Part shown: piece after piece, positions 48,531 through 60,164 of the stretch
Position numbering within the stretch: the stretch's first letter is position 1
How the letters are laid out: each line of letters begins with the position of its first letter
NCBI RefSeq assembly: GCF_048544455.1
Contig: NC_133537.1
Location: 70,961,634 to 71,025,633, forward strand
Source of the DNA: Silene latifolia
Taxonomy: Eukaryota; Streptophyta; Magnoliopsida; Caryophyllales; Caryophyllaceae
DNA: 64,000 bases
Direction of reading: 5' to 3'
The notes under the pieces: generated by a model
Seen by the model: only the letters and a program-made list of their open reading frames with translations
Database searches by the model: none
Told to the model about the DNA's origin: nothing
Made by a program: the position numbers and the translations under genes

Positions 48531-48776
48531 AAATAATTATGCCAAAGGTGGTGGTTGTATTTGGTAAGATGAACAATTACGGATTCAACAACTAGAATAA
48601 CGGAAAACTCCAGGTCCGTCTTATACTAGGATAATAGATTAAGAAATTGGGGTGGTTGTAACTTTTTATTGGGCTGTTTTACTCCAGGTACGTCTTATAC
48701 TAGTAGTAGAAGATAAGCGGAAAACTCTGAATTAGTGCAAGTCCACGTTGACTTTCAAGTCCTATATAAGATTAAC

Positions 48777-48857
48777 ATCCATCCGAAAAGTAGGGCGAAA
48801 TCACACAACTACTGTTTTACGCAAAAAACATCCATCCGAAAAGTAGGGCGAAATCAT
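48777..48857. repeat. Short direct duplication 5' of the F-box fragment
   Basis: CATCCATCCGAAAAGTAGGG plus eight following bases occur at about 48777-48804 and again at 48829-48856, just before the ATG of the F-box-like frame. It is a local duplication with no known role. Confidence 0.75.
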
Positions 48858-49144
48858 GAGCAACGGCAGCAGCCACAATTGGGCACCAGAAATCCTAGAA
48901 TTGATCGGAAAACGCCTCGAAATGCGCATTGAGTTATACACCCTTTCAGAGCCATCTGCACTTCATGGAGGTCTGTCCTCCCTTTCTCAACCAACGTATC
49001 CTCTATCATCCTTCTCCTCTTAGAGAAACCCGACCCAAACCTCTCGAAATCCGACCCAATGGAATCATCATATTATTGATAAATTTGATATTTGCACGTC
49101 ATAAATATGATTCAAATCCCCCTCCTATACTAAACTTATACTAA
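48857..49144 (+). pseudogene. F-box (SKIP23/DUF295-like) gene fragment
   Basis: From ATG 48857 the frame reads NWAPEILELIGKRLEMRIE, a recognisable plant F-box start. The expected continuation FRAICTSWRSVLPF is found in a different frame at 48946-48990, so there is a frame shift near 48930. Only about 90 codons remain and no DUF295/Kelch part follows. F-box proteins of this type would bind SKP1 in SCF ubiquitin ligases; this copy is dead. The short open frame at 48929-49144 is in yet another frame and is not a gene. Confidence 0.65.
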
Positions 49145-49586
49145 AAGAATAAGAGCTCTCTAAAATTTTCCCGCCTAAATGAATTTTGATATAATTGGCT
49201 TTTATTATATCATGTAATTGGGTTTCATTATATTATATCTACAACTGAATTATACCGAACTTTAAAAACCGCGCATTAGCGCAGGATCTATACTAGTTTG
49301 ATATCAATTCGTTTTTTAACCAAAATCGTTTGACCAGTTTGACTCGTGTATTTAGAGGCCATTTTTACTGAGCATGTACCAGTAGACCATTGAACACATG
49401 TTGAAGCCTGTTTCAATCACAGTTAACATTCTAGTATGAATTATCATCTTAACTGTTAATGGCTTCAACAGTTCAACATTGAAATACCATAATATAACCA
49501 TAATCTCTACTGCTGGCCCTAATCTATACTTCTATGGCTAAGCAGCATTCTTGTGTTCAATACTACTATGTGACAGAAAATGCATC

Positions 49587-51498
49587 TTACTTGGACCCGA
49601 ATTTCGCTGCCATTAGTGTCAAAACCATTCTCTCAAGCTGCCTAATCCTTTCTTCAAACTCCTTACATAGTGACTCTATTGGATTATCATCACTCTTCTC
49701 TTCTGTAGCGACAACCACTTCGGCCAATTTGTCAGTTTCAGACCCCGGGAGCAATTCATTCACTAGAACAGCATCTTGGACAAAAACTAATGAGCTAATA
49801 TGAGAATGATTAATCTCAAAACAATCGCTTTTAACATCTGTTACTGGACTGCATTCACTAATAGCATAATGTTCCCTGTTTCTTCTGTCCTCAATCACAT
49901 CCTCAGGAATCGAATTTGCATAACTTTGAGATGCCATGTTCTCAAAAGGTGCTAACTCTCCCTTAGAAATCTCCTTATAGCCCATTGAATCAGCCACCAT
50001 TGACTCATGACCTGGCCGAGATGGATAAATGTGAGGTCGCATGGCTTTGAACAATATATTCCGTTTATTCAAGTGGCTTTTCTGAATAGGACTAGCCAAC
50101 AGTGCTTCATCGCCTGAAATTGATGCTCCCCTCCACCACTTTAAATACCGGACTGTGATATCTCCCTCGAGTAATCGAGGAGGTACATAACACCTAATAC
50201 CTTCAAGTTCCAAGTTCGAAGTCTTCCTGAGAACAAAATCAGGAATGTCTTGATCCAATCCAAATTGCATCCCAACTCTATGTGGTTGGTATGGCTCCAC
50301 ACAATCCAGACCCACTAATTCACAATCTCTCAAACACCTTGCAAATGACAAAACCTCCTCATCTACTTCAGAATTTATCACCACCCACAACTCCTCATCA
50401 CTATAAAACTTAGGAAATTCCCAATTTTTCAAGTACAAACCATAAGGTCTCCATAAAAACAATTCCCCAGCAAAATCCATGTTTAATCTCGAGCTATCGT
50501 TTTTCAGTGTATGTACATTGTGCCAACGAGCAATTCTTGGCTTACCACAGACTAAAGCCAAGGGTTTCGGACTCATTGTTGGAAACCTCTCCCAAGCCCA
50601 AACCTGAACAAATTGCAATGGTGACCAAAGATCAAGACTCGACCCATGAACTCCATCCTCATTATTAACAGCAACAATTTTTCCTTTCAACAATCTTAAA
50701 TCTCTATATACAGAAGCTAAAACAGCAGAAGCTAAAGCAATACTAGTGCCCTTAACTAGACGAATCGCGAGAGCGAAAACATTAGTATCAATCTCAGTTA
50801 AATCAGTAGGGAAAACATACCAAGACAACCACAGAACAAGAAGTGCTACATGCTCCAATTCACCACCCTTTCCCTCAAAGTAACTCACCCATCCATACAC
50901 AGCTAATTGCCCAAAACATTTCCTTCTTATTGCAACACAACTTTTTTCCAATATACCCAACATTTTAATTTCTTCAGAATTCTTGTTTTCTGCAGGACTA
51001 AGAACAGAATCCCCAAAAATAGAAAAACCACCCAAAATCATGACATCCTCTAAAGTTATGGAGCATTCACCCCATGGAAAAATGAATGTGTTAGTTTCAA
51101 CACAGAATTTTTGAGCTAAATGCATGATTAACTCAATATCTATGTTAATGGTGTAAGTAGAAGCCTTAATTGCATCAAAGATCCCGACTTTCTTCCAAAT
51201 GCTTTTATGGGTTTTCTCTAATTTCTCTACCCATGTATTCCAACTCATTCTTGGACATTTTATACCTTTGAAATTGATTTTTGGGATGAGTTTATCCAAA
51301 ATGTTGGGATTTGAAGAGAGAAATTGGGGGTTTTGGGAGTGATTGATTACTTGTGGTGTTAAGTAAGGGTTTAAGGAAATGAGCTTTTCTAAATGTTGGA
51401 ATTGAATCATCTGTAAGAGAAATCATGAGTTCTTTTTTTTGAAAAATCATTGAGTTATTATTATCTTCGTTTTGATTTTCTGATTGGTTGAAAGCCAT
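49587..51498 (-). CDS. Plant mobile domain (PMD) protein, possible 5' frame shift
   Basis: The main frame 51410-49587 encodes 607 residues of a plant mobile domain protein (PF10536 type, aminotransferase-like): INFKGIKCPRMSWNTWVEKL, the TFIFPWGECSITLEDVMILG motif, the domain core through about residue 420, then a polar tail with a C-terminal coiled coil (SLCKEFEERIRQLERMVLTL). It belongs to the MAIN/MAIL-like group, nuclear proteins linked to silencing and genome stability, but the role of this copy is unknown. The family N-terminus (ELMISLTDDSIPTFRKAHFL) is encoded in a different frame at 51498-51330, so either translation starts at 51410 without it, or a one-base shift near 51320-51340 exists in the plant or in the assembly. 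There are no introns in the frame. Confidence 0.85.
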
Positions 51499-51509
51499 TG
51501 ATTGATTGT

Positions 51510-52240
51510 TGGTTCGTTCAAGTCACTCGATGAACTCCTCTCCTGCTTTCAATTTCTACTCTTTTCTGCAATTTTGCAGGTTCTTTTTAGCCATAAATGA
51601 TCATTTTTGCTATTCCCTCTCAATTCAATCCAAAAATACTACGGAGTAACAAATTTTTTTTTTTTCTTTTTGGAGAGAAATTTTACAATTTCTCGTGATT
51701 TATAAGAAAAAATTTGGTCAGGTAGTATCTTATTGATTCATATTTAGGGCTCGCCTGGAATGAAAGAAATAATTAATGGGCTAATGTTTTAAGGGAAATA
51801 ATTGCCGGGGAGTAACATGTTACTTATTTGCAAGTTTGGAACGTTAAGAGAATTATTAGTGGAGTAATCTATTTTCGGGTTTGTTACAAGTGTAATGAGT
51901 GCATTACTCCAGCAATAGTTACTCATGGAGGAGGGTTGGTAATACATTATCTCTATATAGGAGTAATGAGTTGCCTATATGAATAATCACCATCATACCA
52001 AACTCATTAAAATGACCCCAAATTATTACTCTCTTATTTTTTTCCATCCTTTTCCCCTTAATACAAGCAAATCCTAAAGATTGACTATTTTCTCATAATG
52101 TAAAACTAAAGATATTTGCATTGACAAACGTGTAATAGAGGGACTAATAGATACCTAGAGCTGACTATGAAATCATTTGCATTTTACTTAATGCGGTTTC
52201 TTGAGAGAAAGGGTAATATGAATTTAAGGCCGGTAAAATT
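51510..52240. other. 5' region of the PMD gene, no gene seen
   Basis: AT-rich DNA with a T run (51650-51664). The 51748-52080 stretch (GGGCTCGCCTGGAATG... ACCAAACTCATT) looks like a degraded MITE because of ATTACTCC words in both orientations, but I cannot place its ends. Confidence 0.4.
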
Positions 52241-52800
52241 GTCGCGATTCGAATGATCAGACTTGAATAACCCGACTTGTATCCAACCCGACATCCAAAC
52301 TAAAGAGTCATTCTTGACCCGACCCAGTATAACTCGAGATCGGCTCAGTCAAAGCTCGTGCTAGCTCAACTTTGACTCGAGCTCAGGCTTGACTCGAGAG
52401 CTTAACGGGTCAAGCCGAGCAAACGCTGACTCGACTCGAAAAGCTCGCAAACGGTTCGAACTTGTGTGATTGGATAAGATATTACTCATATATTATAAAA
52501 TATTTTACCATGATTATGTATTTGTATCACACATATCAAATGTCTCACTAATTTGCCAAATATTTTTACATACAACCTTCAAGCCTTCTTATTGAAAATA
52601 TCGGAAGAAAAAAAATCAAAAAAATTAACAATTATATATAGGCTCCATTTGAGCTCGAGCTCGCATAAAAATTCGCATACTTGATAACGAGCATATTTTT
52701 TCAAGCTCGGGTAAGCTCTAAGATCGGATCGAACTCGAGTTTTGGTTCTTGAGCACAAGCTGAGCAAGGCCAAGCTCGGGCTCGGGTCGTTAACACCCAT
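52241..52800. mobile_element. Degenerate GAGCTCG foldback element
   Basis: Two CTCGAG/GAGCTCG-rich arms (about 52318-52460 and 52640-52795) lie in inverted orientation around an AT-rich centre, the same architecture as the hAT-like foldback at 17768-18292. The right edge GGGTCGTTAACACCCAT resembles the GGGTGTAAACG end of that element in reverse. No clean target duplication could be found, so this is an older relative. Confidence 0.5.
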
Positions 52801-52912
52801 TTTCTTATTGTTAAATAGTGGTCATTGATCATCCAAGGACCCTGTGTCATGACAAAATCATAATCTTACTTGAAAGAGAATCGAGCCACATAATACGAGT
52901 TGGTGAAATCGG

Positions 52913-53441
52913 TTAAGTAAGCTTGCCCTTAATAGACCATTTCACATTTACTTTTCTCATCAGAGATAGATATCCGATATTTTTATCGAACATCTTGATG
53001 ATAAGAGAATTGCGACATGGTTTTCGAACAATAGCCTTTTCTTTTTTGGTAAGACAGATACGAGAACAGAGGGCATCTTCTTCATCTCCCCCAACTTCAA
53101 CATCATCATCTGAATCAATATCAATATCGTCAAGTGAAAGATCGTCCATAGAGTCAAACTCAGATCCAAACCCTTGAACTTTCTATTTATAGTTGAATAA
53201 TGAACTTTGAGGCTTTTCCAAGGGGACATTTTTTGGCTGCAGACGGAGGGGATTCGACCAAAATTGGATTATACGATGTATTAGCGCGAAAAGTGTTAAT
53301 ATGCATCGTCTTTGTCTTCGAGTTCTTAGGAAGTGGAGGGAATGATGATCCAGAATTACCGTCAACAGGGAACCGCTCATTAGGAGCCAGATCTGGAACA
53401 GAGGTAGCCTCCGGCGGGAGGCCTTGATTTGGATCAAGCAT
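52913..53441 (-). mobile_element. LINE ORF1 fragment (DUF4283-like)
   Basis: The minus-strand reading starts MLDPNQGLPPEATSVPDLAP at 53441. After a frame change it continues MDDLSLDDIDIDSDDDVEVG and KPCRNSLIIKMFDKNIGYLS, which matches the DUF4283 region at the front of plant L1 ORF1 proteins (RNA-binding). No RT domain follows; the fragment stops near 52913. It carries at least one frame shift and is inactive. Confidence 0.6.
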
Positions 53442-53517
53442 TTAAATTTTCAAGGATTTTTTCTTTCTCTCAAGGATTTTTCTTCTATGAAAAACATGAT
53501 TGTGGTTTGTGTTTTTG

Positions 53518-53620
53518 TAACACCCCCATCTACCAATGAGCCTTAACAAGACCTTCCCTAGCAGATAAGGGTGTTACCATCTCGGTTGCCCGAGGACAGT
53601 AATAATCAAATGTCAATAAA
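53518..53620 (-). repeat. Ty3-type LTR, distal piece left of the CACTA insertion
   Basis: It starts TGTAACACCCCCATCTACC on the plus strand. It matches, in reverse, the LTR end at 6938, and continues beyond the CACTA element at 60651. Confidence 0.7.
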
Positions 53621-53640
53621 CACTACAACAAAAACGCGGC

Positions 53641-54195
53641 ATAGTGACGGTCATACCGACGGAAAAAACAAGCCGTCAGAAAACTCGGGATACTGACGGA
53701 TTTTTGACGGAATTTCCGTCGGTATCAATTACTGACGGATTCCCCGTCACGAGTAATTGGCGCGTTGACAAAGTCAATGGCGCTAAAAAACATGTGACGG
53801 AATATCCGTCAGTATTTCCAAAAAACTGACGGAATTTCCGTCATTGGTTTACACCCACCAATGTGCATGACAAGCGTGTATGGCAATTGGGAAAACTGAC
53901 GGAAATTTCGTCAGTAAAACACAAAAACTGACGGAATTTCCGTCACATGTTTTATTTTTTTGAACACAGGTGCGTGACAACCTGTCACAATAATTGTCCC
54001 AGTGACGGAAATTCCGTCAGGATTTTGAAAAAACTGACGGAATTTCCGTCAGTAGTCTAAATTATATGACGTGTAAAATTGATGCATTATTGGTCTGGTA
54101 AAGTGCGCCTATGACGGAATTTCATCGAGTTTTTAGAAATCGACGGAATTTCCGTCGAGAATCTATTTAAGCGACGGGATTTTCGTCAGTCCTTC
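53641..54195. repeat. Left subterminal repeats of the CACTA element
   Basis: About a dozen copies of TGACGGAATTTCCGTCA or variants, in direct and palindromic form, spaced 20-50 bases apart. In En/Spm such subterminal repeats are the binding sites of TnpA. Confidence 0.9.
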
Positions 54196-55389
54196 CTTTT
54201 ATCTCAAACACGGGATCCATTCAATATCACTTTACCAATTTTCCCCCAAAATTACAAATCGCCAAACCCTCCTCCACCACCTTAAAACCCGATACCACCA
54301 CCACCCTCCTCCATTTCCGGCGCCGCCACCACCACCAACAACACCACCACGCGGTCGCCATCATTATAAGGTAATTTTTTGTGTTTTTCTTCTTTTCTCC
54401 TTTCTCTTTTTCCTTTTCCTTTAATTGTTTTTATTTTTTTTTCTCCATAGCCTCCCGCCGCCACCTCCTGCCGCCGCCACACCTGCCGCCGTCACCTTTC
54501 CTCTTTCTCATCCTTCTTTTTCATTTTTTTTCTTTATGGAGCTAATTAGGTATTTGTCTTTTAATTTTTTTTTTGTTTAATTATCTTAATTGAATTAGAA
54601 TATTAGTTATTGTTTTAATTATTGTTGAATTATTGTTGATGTTGATGCATGTTGACTTAGGATACAAGCCAATTTTGTTTAAATGTTGATTGTGACGGTT
54701 TTAATGTATGCATCTAATTTTTTTTGTTAATTAGATTATTGTTAAATTTTGTGAAATGTTAATGTTTTTAAAATGATAATTAGACTAGATATGTAAATTG
54801 AAAAATTATTCATGTTAGTTTTTAAAATGATAATTAGACTAGATGATATGTAAAATGAAAAATAAATCATGTTAGTTTATGTTAATTGAAAAAAGTAGTC
54901 ATTGTTGTATGTTTTGTTTTTAATATTGTTAAAATTATTGTTCATATTGACCTAGTACCTGTTCAAAAATTACTCACTAGGAGTAATTTTTGAATAGTCC
55001 CCGTTTTGGGACTGTCTTTGTACGTTTTAAGTCACTTAGGTAGTAAACATGTGCTTGTGATTTGTTAATGAGAAAAGAGTTTGGTGACAATTCCTTTAAT
55101 GTTCTCTAAATGGATATGTAGAGTAATTATTTATTCTACATTGTGTATTTGGAGAACGGATGAGAATTGCTGCCGAATTTTTTTTCCTCATTAATAAATC
55201 ACAAGTACATGTTTGCTAGTGACTTGAAACGTACATTGATGGGTTTAGCTTTGAGTGATAAGGACCCAATTCAAAGAAATACAATATTTATATTGGTTAA
55301 AATGTTAAATTATTGTGTATTATTCTTGATTTTGATTGTTGTTAGGTTATTTTTTAATGACATATATAAATGTGTAGATACATAATAAC
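54196..55389 (+). other. CACTA leader region, no coding seen
   Basis: CCA/CCG-rich DNA (54280-54500), a donor-like AAGGTAATTT (54369-54378) and then long AT-rich sequence up to the first transposase exon. It is probably a 5' untranslated exon and intron of the transposon transcript. Confidence 0.5.
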
Positions 55390-57870
55390 ATGAAAAGAGT
55401 AGAACGGCAATGGATGGATGAAAGATTAGACGAAAAAAAGAAACCCAAGAAAGCATTTGCAGAGGGGGTGAAAGAGTTTATTAAATTCGCGGAAGGAAGT
55501 AGTGAGTACAAGAATTTAGGTGAAATGAGGTGTCCATGTAAGAAATGCAAAAACGATTTCCCGGCATATGGCATGCTTTCTGGTTGGTCCACAAGTGGAT
55601 ATCGTGCCCGTCCTTATTGTCCAGAAAATGATCATAGATCTTTTTGGCTTAAAAATAGCAAAAAGGTTTGTTGGTTTGATTGTCACCGTGAGTTCTTAAG
55701 ACCTGATCATCCTTTCCGCGACAATTGTAAGCAATTTCTTAAAAACAGAAAAACTGAGAATCACATAGCCGCATCGAAACTAACGGGTGATGAAGTGTGG
55801 GAATCCGTAAAAGACTTGCCTAAAATAGTTGATGCTTCTGATCAAGAATTGAAAAGATTGAAAGATCAGAATGAAGGTTGGTGGAAACAAAGCATATTCT
55901 GGGAACTTCCCTACTGGAAAACGTTGTTGATTCGACACAACTTGGACGTTTATGCACTTTGAGAAATTTTTTTTTGAACAACTTATCAACACCATCATGG
56001 ATGTACATGGTAAAACTAAATTTTACCCTAAGGGTAAAGAAGACTTTAATGAACTTTGCTATAAACGGCCCACATCATCTAGGTTTGTTTTATCAACCGC
56101 GGAGAAAAAGGCTCTATGTGACTGCGTTGCTAATTTAAAATTCCCGGATGGTTATGCTTCAGATTTCAGTCGGTGTGTTGACCATAGAAAGATGGTGTTA
56201 CATTCCATGAAAAGTCATGATTGTCATGTTTTTATGGAACGATTACTCCTCGTTGCCTTGAAAGAGTTGCTCCCGACAGGTCCTTGGAATGCAATAACTG
56301 AGATAAGCCAATTTTTTAGAGACCTGTGTACTTTTACGATTAGAGTTGATTCTATGGAACGTCTGGAGTCAAACATTGCGGAGATAATATGCAAGTTAGA
56401 GAAGATATTTCCCTCGTCTTTTTTCAATTCCATGGAGCATTTGCCTCTTCACCTACCTTATGAAGCGAAAGTTGGAGGACCTGTTCAATATCGATGGATG
56501 TATCCATTTGAGAGATTTCTTAATCATTTAAAAAAAAAAAGATTGGCAACAAAGCTCGGTTGGAGGGTTCAATATGCAACGCTTTTTTGTTAGAGGAAAT
56601 TTCAAATTTCTGTTCTTTTTATTTCGAAGATCACATTGACACAAAAGCAAAAGACTTAGATGTTGGTGTAAATTCCGATGACCAGTTGAAATCTAAGTTA
56701 CCTGAGTTATTCAATGATGACATGAGAACTACAACCGGGAAATGTATACAGAGGTACTTAACTGAGAAAGAGTATGAAGAAGCTTATTTTTATGTGCTAA
56801 GGAACTGTGGAGACTTTTTAGAGACTTATGAAAAGTAAGTTAACACTTCATCATTACTCAATTGTTTTTTAATTATCAAATTAGATCGAATTTATAGGTA
56901 ATTAATACATAACTAAAACATGCTTTCCCTACTTATAGGGAATTTGAGACACATATCAAAAACAATTTTCCTGATGTCACATCCTCTGATGATGTTTGGG
57001 CATCACAAGACAAAAGTTTTCCGAAATGGTTTCGAAATCAAGTAAGTGATGATACATTTTCTTTGAAATTGAACTACACATTTAGATTTCTTATTAGATA
57101 TTGAAAAAAATATAACAACTTAATTAACATTTTTTTATTTATAGGTTCATAGATTGAAGGATCATCTAATAATAGCTTTAGCATTGGGTCCTAGTAACAT
57201 GGTCAAGTCTTGGAGACGGTATTCCATCAACGGCTATAAGTTTCGAGCTTTTAAGGAGGGAGTTGATGTTTCGAAGTCTACGTTAAGCAATGGGGTTTCT
57301 GTGAATTCAACTGAAGGGTTGGACTACTATGGAACCCTAAATGAAGTAATTGAGCTTTCTTATTATGCCGAGCAAAGGGTTTATAGGGTTATATTGTTTA
57401 AATGTGATTGGCTTGATAATTCCCCACAAGGACGTAGTATCCATAAGGTTTATGGACTTGTAGATGTAAACGAGAAAAAGAAACTTCGTGGACATAACCC
57501 ATTTGTGGCATCTTTTCAAGTCGATCAAGTTTGTTATGCTCCTTATCCAACCATTAAGAAAGGTAATCACGGTATACAGTGGTCCGCGGTTTTTAAAACC
57601 AAGGCAAGATCACAAGTTGATGCTCCTATTGAAGAAAGTGTCTTTCAAGAAGATGTGGTTGTGAATGATCACTCAATTTCACCGATTTTGTTGGAAGATA
57701 TAGAGGATGAAGATGTGTACGAAGTGGTAGTGGAAAGAGGTCAAGGGGAATATGACAGAGACGTCGGAGAAGAAGGGGATGAAGATGAAGTTGAAGAACT
57801 TATTAGATACGAAAATGAGGAATCAGAGGAAGCGAGAGGGAGTGCTTTTTTGGAGGATGAACTGTTTTGA
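55390..57870 (+). pseudogene. CACTA TNP2-type transposase, internally deleted
   Basis: Starts MKRVERQWMDERLDEKKKPK and has a Transpos_assoc domain (MRCPCKKCKN), then jumps directly to DFPAYGMLSGWSTSGY, CWFDCHREFLRPDHPFR and SIFWELPYWKTLLIRHNLDV, the last third of Transposase_21. Several hundred residues with the catalytic core are missing. DUF4218 follows (FPDGYASDFSRCVDHRK, SHDCHVFMERLLL, GGPVQYRWMYPFERF; 55970-56640), then a middle part ending at 56834-56838. Two more GT-AG introns (about 56835-56938 and 57042-57144) lead to DUF4216 (57145-57870; YYGTLNEVIELSY, FKCDWLDN) and an acidic tail. There are frame shifts near 55949 and in the A run at 56530. TNP2 cuts and joins the transposon ends; this copy cannot. 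Confidence 0.9.
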
Positions 57871-58251
57871 TTTGTAGTGACAGTGATAGTGAGGAGGACT
57901 AGTTGTAATTGTAGAATTATTAATACATTTGTAAAAAAGTTTAAAGTTTAAACATTCAATAAAATTTGCCCTCCGTTTTTTATTACTTGTCGTTCTAGCC
58001 TATTTGGTTTTTTGTTTTATACATGTCGTTTTAGCTTAACATCAATAGTGTGTTTCAATTTCCAAGGTTTGGTTATAAGAAACCTTTCAATTCAACCAAT
58101 AAAATACATTAAAGAAGAGGCAAGTGGTAATTAGTTCACAGTTTTCCATAGTTAGTGTTTGTTTCAATTGTTTATATATACCCTGCAGAAATGGTTGTTT
58201 TGAACTAACGATTTTTTCTTTGAACTAACAATTTGAATTGTTTTCATGCAG

Positions 58252-59277
58252 TGATTATGCCGAATATTTTTCGCCGTTATTTTGGGAGTAATAGTAATGC
58301 ATCTCAACATGATCGGGAGGACGAGGAGGTTGAGGATGAGGTGGATCCGAATCCTCCATCACAGAGACAGGAGGAGATGCAGGTGACTCTCTCATCGGCC
58401 CGTGTTCGGCGAGATCATTTTTGGTAAGTTTATGTTAATTTTTTTTATTTTTAAAACTTAACATTTACAGTTTTAATTTCAAATATTTATGTGTTTTTCA
58501 GGTGGGATGACGAACCAATCAAGAAATATGTTACTTGGTCGTTCACCCGTAACACAGGAGATGAGTACTTCACTAGGTGGGGTGAAGCGAGTAACGCACA
58601 ACGTCAGAAGATGTGGAATTACTTTGCGGTAATTATGTATCTCAATAATAATTTTCTTAAGTTTATAAGAATTTTCTTGAGTTTATAAGAATTTTCTTAA
58701 GTTTTATATAACTAATTTCAGACTTGTTTTTGAAACAGACTCATGTAAGATCCATCGATCCTGGCTATGATCCTGTGCCTGAGTGGCAGTCGAGGGTAAC
58801 GAGGCGGATTACCACTCTTATTAATGGACTAAAATATAATAAGAAACCGCCAAAGTGGGTGCCTGTTACTTGGTGGGAGAAACTTAAGAATAGGCCACAA
58901 GATCCTACTTTTGCCAAACATTCGAAAATCAACACGGCAAATAGGAAGTCGGGTGGTAAAGATGGGAAAGCATTGGGCACCCACACTCTTGGTCGGAAGA
59001 GTTGCTCTGATGCTTTCAAGGAATTGGTATGTATTGTTTATATTGCTTTTAAAAAGTGGTTAATATATATGATTGATAAATATATACTTGATTTTACTTG
59101 TTTCCATACTAATTTCAGGGTCAAGAGGCCACCGCCCACAAGTTGTTCACGAAGACGAAGAAAAATAAGAAGGGCGAGTGGGTTAACCCTCGAGCGGCTG
59201 AGATTGAGGTAAGTTTTTGTATTCAATTTAATATTTATTTTTATTACAAAGAACGATAATATCTTTCTTATAAATAT

Positions 59278-59321
<44 letters not shown>

Positions 59322-59782
59322 TTTCTGACGATTTTCTCTTTTTTCAGCGTGATTTCCAACAGGAGATGAGTCAACCATTGCCACCTGGACAGTCTCCCGA
59401 CGAGATTCGGGCGTACTACAAGGCCGTAGGAGGCTTTGGCGAGAAGAACCGGATGTTTGGGACCGGAGATAAAGGGGCCGAAATATGGTATGATCTTCCT
59501 CCTAACAAAGCTGGCCGACGGTCTTTCTCTTATGCTCCTAGCATGATTTCACAGCTTTCCACCCAAATGAATGATGAGTGAGCCGCTCGAATTGCTCTTG
59601 AAAGACAGGTTCGTGAACATGCTGAACAAATGGCGGCAATGAAAAAGGCTTGGGCTGATATGCAAGCATCTCAACCCCCAAACACGTGTTCACAATTTCC
59701 TCCACATAGACGGGATGACTTTGGGGGTGGTGATGAAGGGTTTGGAGGTAGTGGTAGTTTTATTGAGCCTATAATAAGTTAG
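58252..59782 (+). CDS. TnpA-like protein (plant transposase Ptta/En/Spm type)
   Basis: Six exons by GT-AG signals: 58252-58423 (ATG 58257), 58502-58628, 58739-59026, 59119-59208, and 59348 onward, with frames joining cleanly (e.g. RDHF/WWDDEPIKKYVTWSF). It has the Transposase_24 pattern: EYFTRWGEASNAQRQKMWNY, WWEKLKNRPQDPTFAKHS, TLGRKSCSDAFKEL and ERDFQQEMSQPLP, then AVGGFGEKNRMFGTGDKGAE. A TGA stop at 59579-59581 is followed in frame by a coiled coil (ALERQVREHAEQMAAMKKAW) and a glycine-rich tail to a stop at 59782, so the TGA is probably a later mutation. TnpA binds the subterminal repeats and brings the ends together. It is nuclear and part of the CACTA element. Confidence 0.8.
59280..59319. 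repeat. (TA)n microsatellite in TnpA-like intron
   Basis: About 19 TA units between exons of the TnpA-like gene. It is a simple repeat. Confidence 0.95.
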
Positions 59783-59949
59783 AGCCTTTAGGTTAGAACC
59801 TTTAATTTGGTTAGTATTGTCGTCTAGTAGGGAGTATGGAAAACATGGTAAGACAATTCTCTTTCGTGTTTAATTAGTAAGACAATGTACGAATTTGACT
59901 ATCTTTTTATGTAAAACATTTTGCGTTCAATTCTCTTTTGTTGTCTATT

Positions 59950-60032
59950 GATTCCCGCATTAGCGGTCGACGTGAAAATGGATTCCCGCATAAGCGGTCG
60001 ACGTGAAAATGGATTCCCGCTTAGCGGTCGAC
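59950..60032. repeat. 31-bp tandem repeat, nearly three copies
   Basis: The unit begins GATTCCCGCATTAGCGGTCG. Copies lie at 59950-59980, 59981-60011 and 60012-60032 (partial). It sits just after the TnpA-like gene and before the right subterminal repeats. Each unit contains the self-complementary GTCGAC. Confidence 0.9.
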
Positions 60033-60164
60033 GATTGTATGTGTTTTGCAGGTTTTGGTTATATTGGAAACGATCCAAATAGGCATCGTGGCTGTATTTG
60101 AAGCGATGCAAAAAACGCATCATGGCTGGGCAGCAGGCTGCTGTTTCCAGGCCTGGTTTTTATT

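Noticed and set aside
52579-52800. Minus-strand frame of 73 codons
   Set aside because: It lies in one arm of the degenerate GAGCTCG foldback; the codons simply translate the repeated word.
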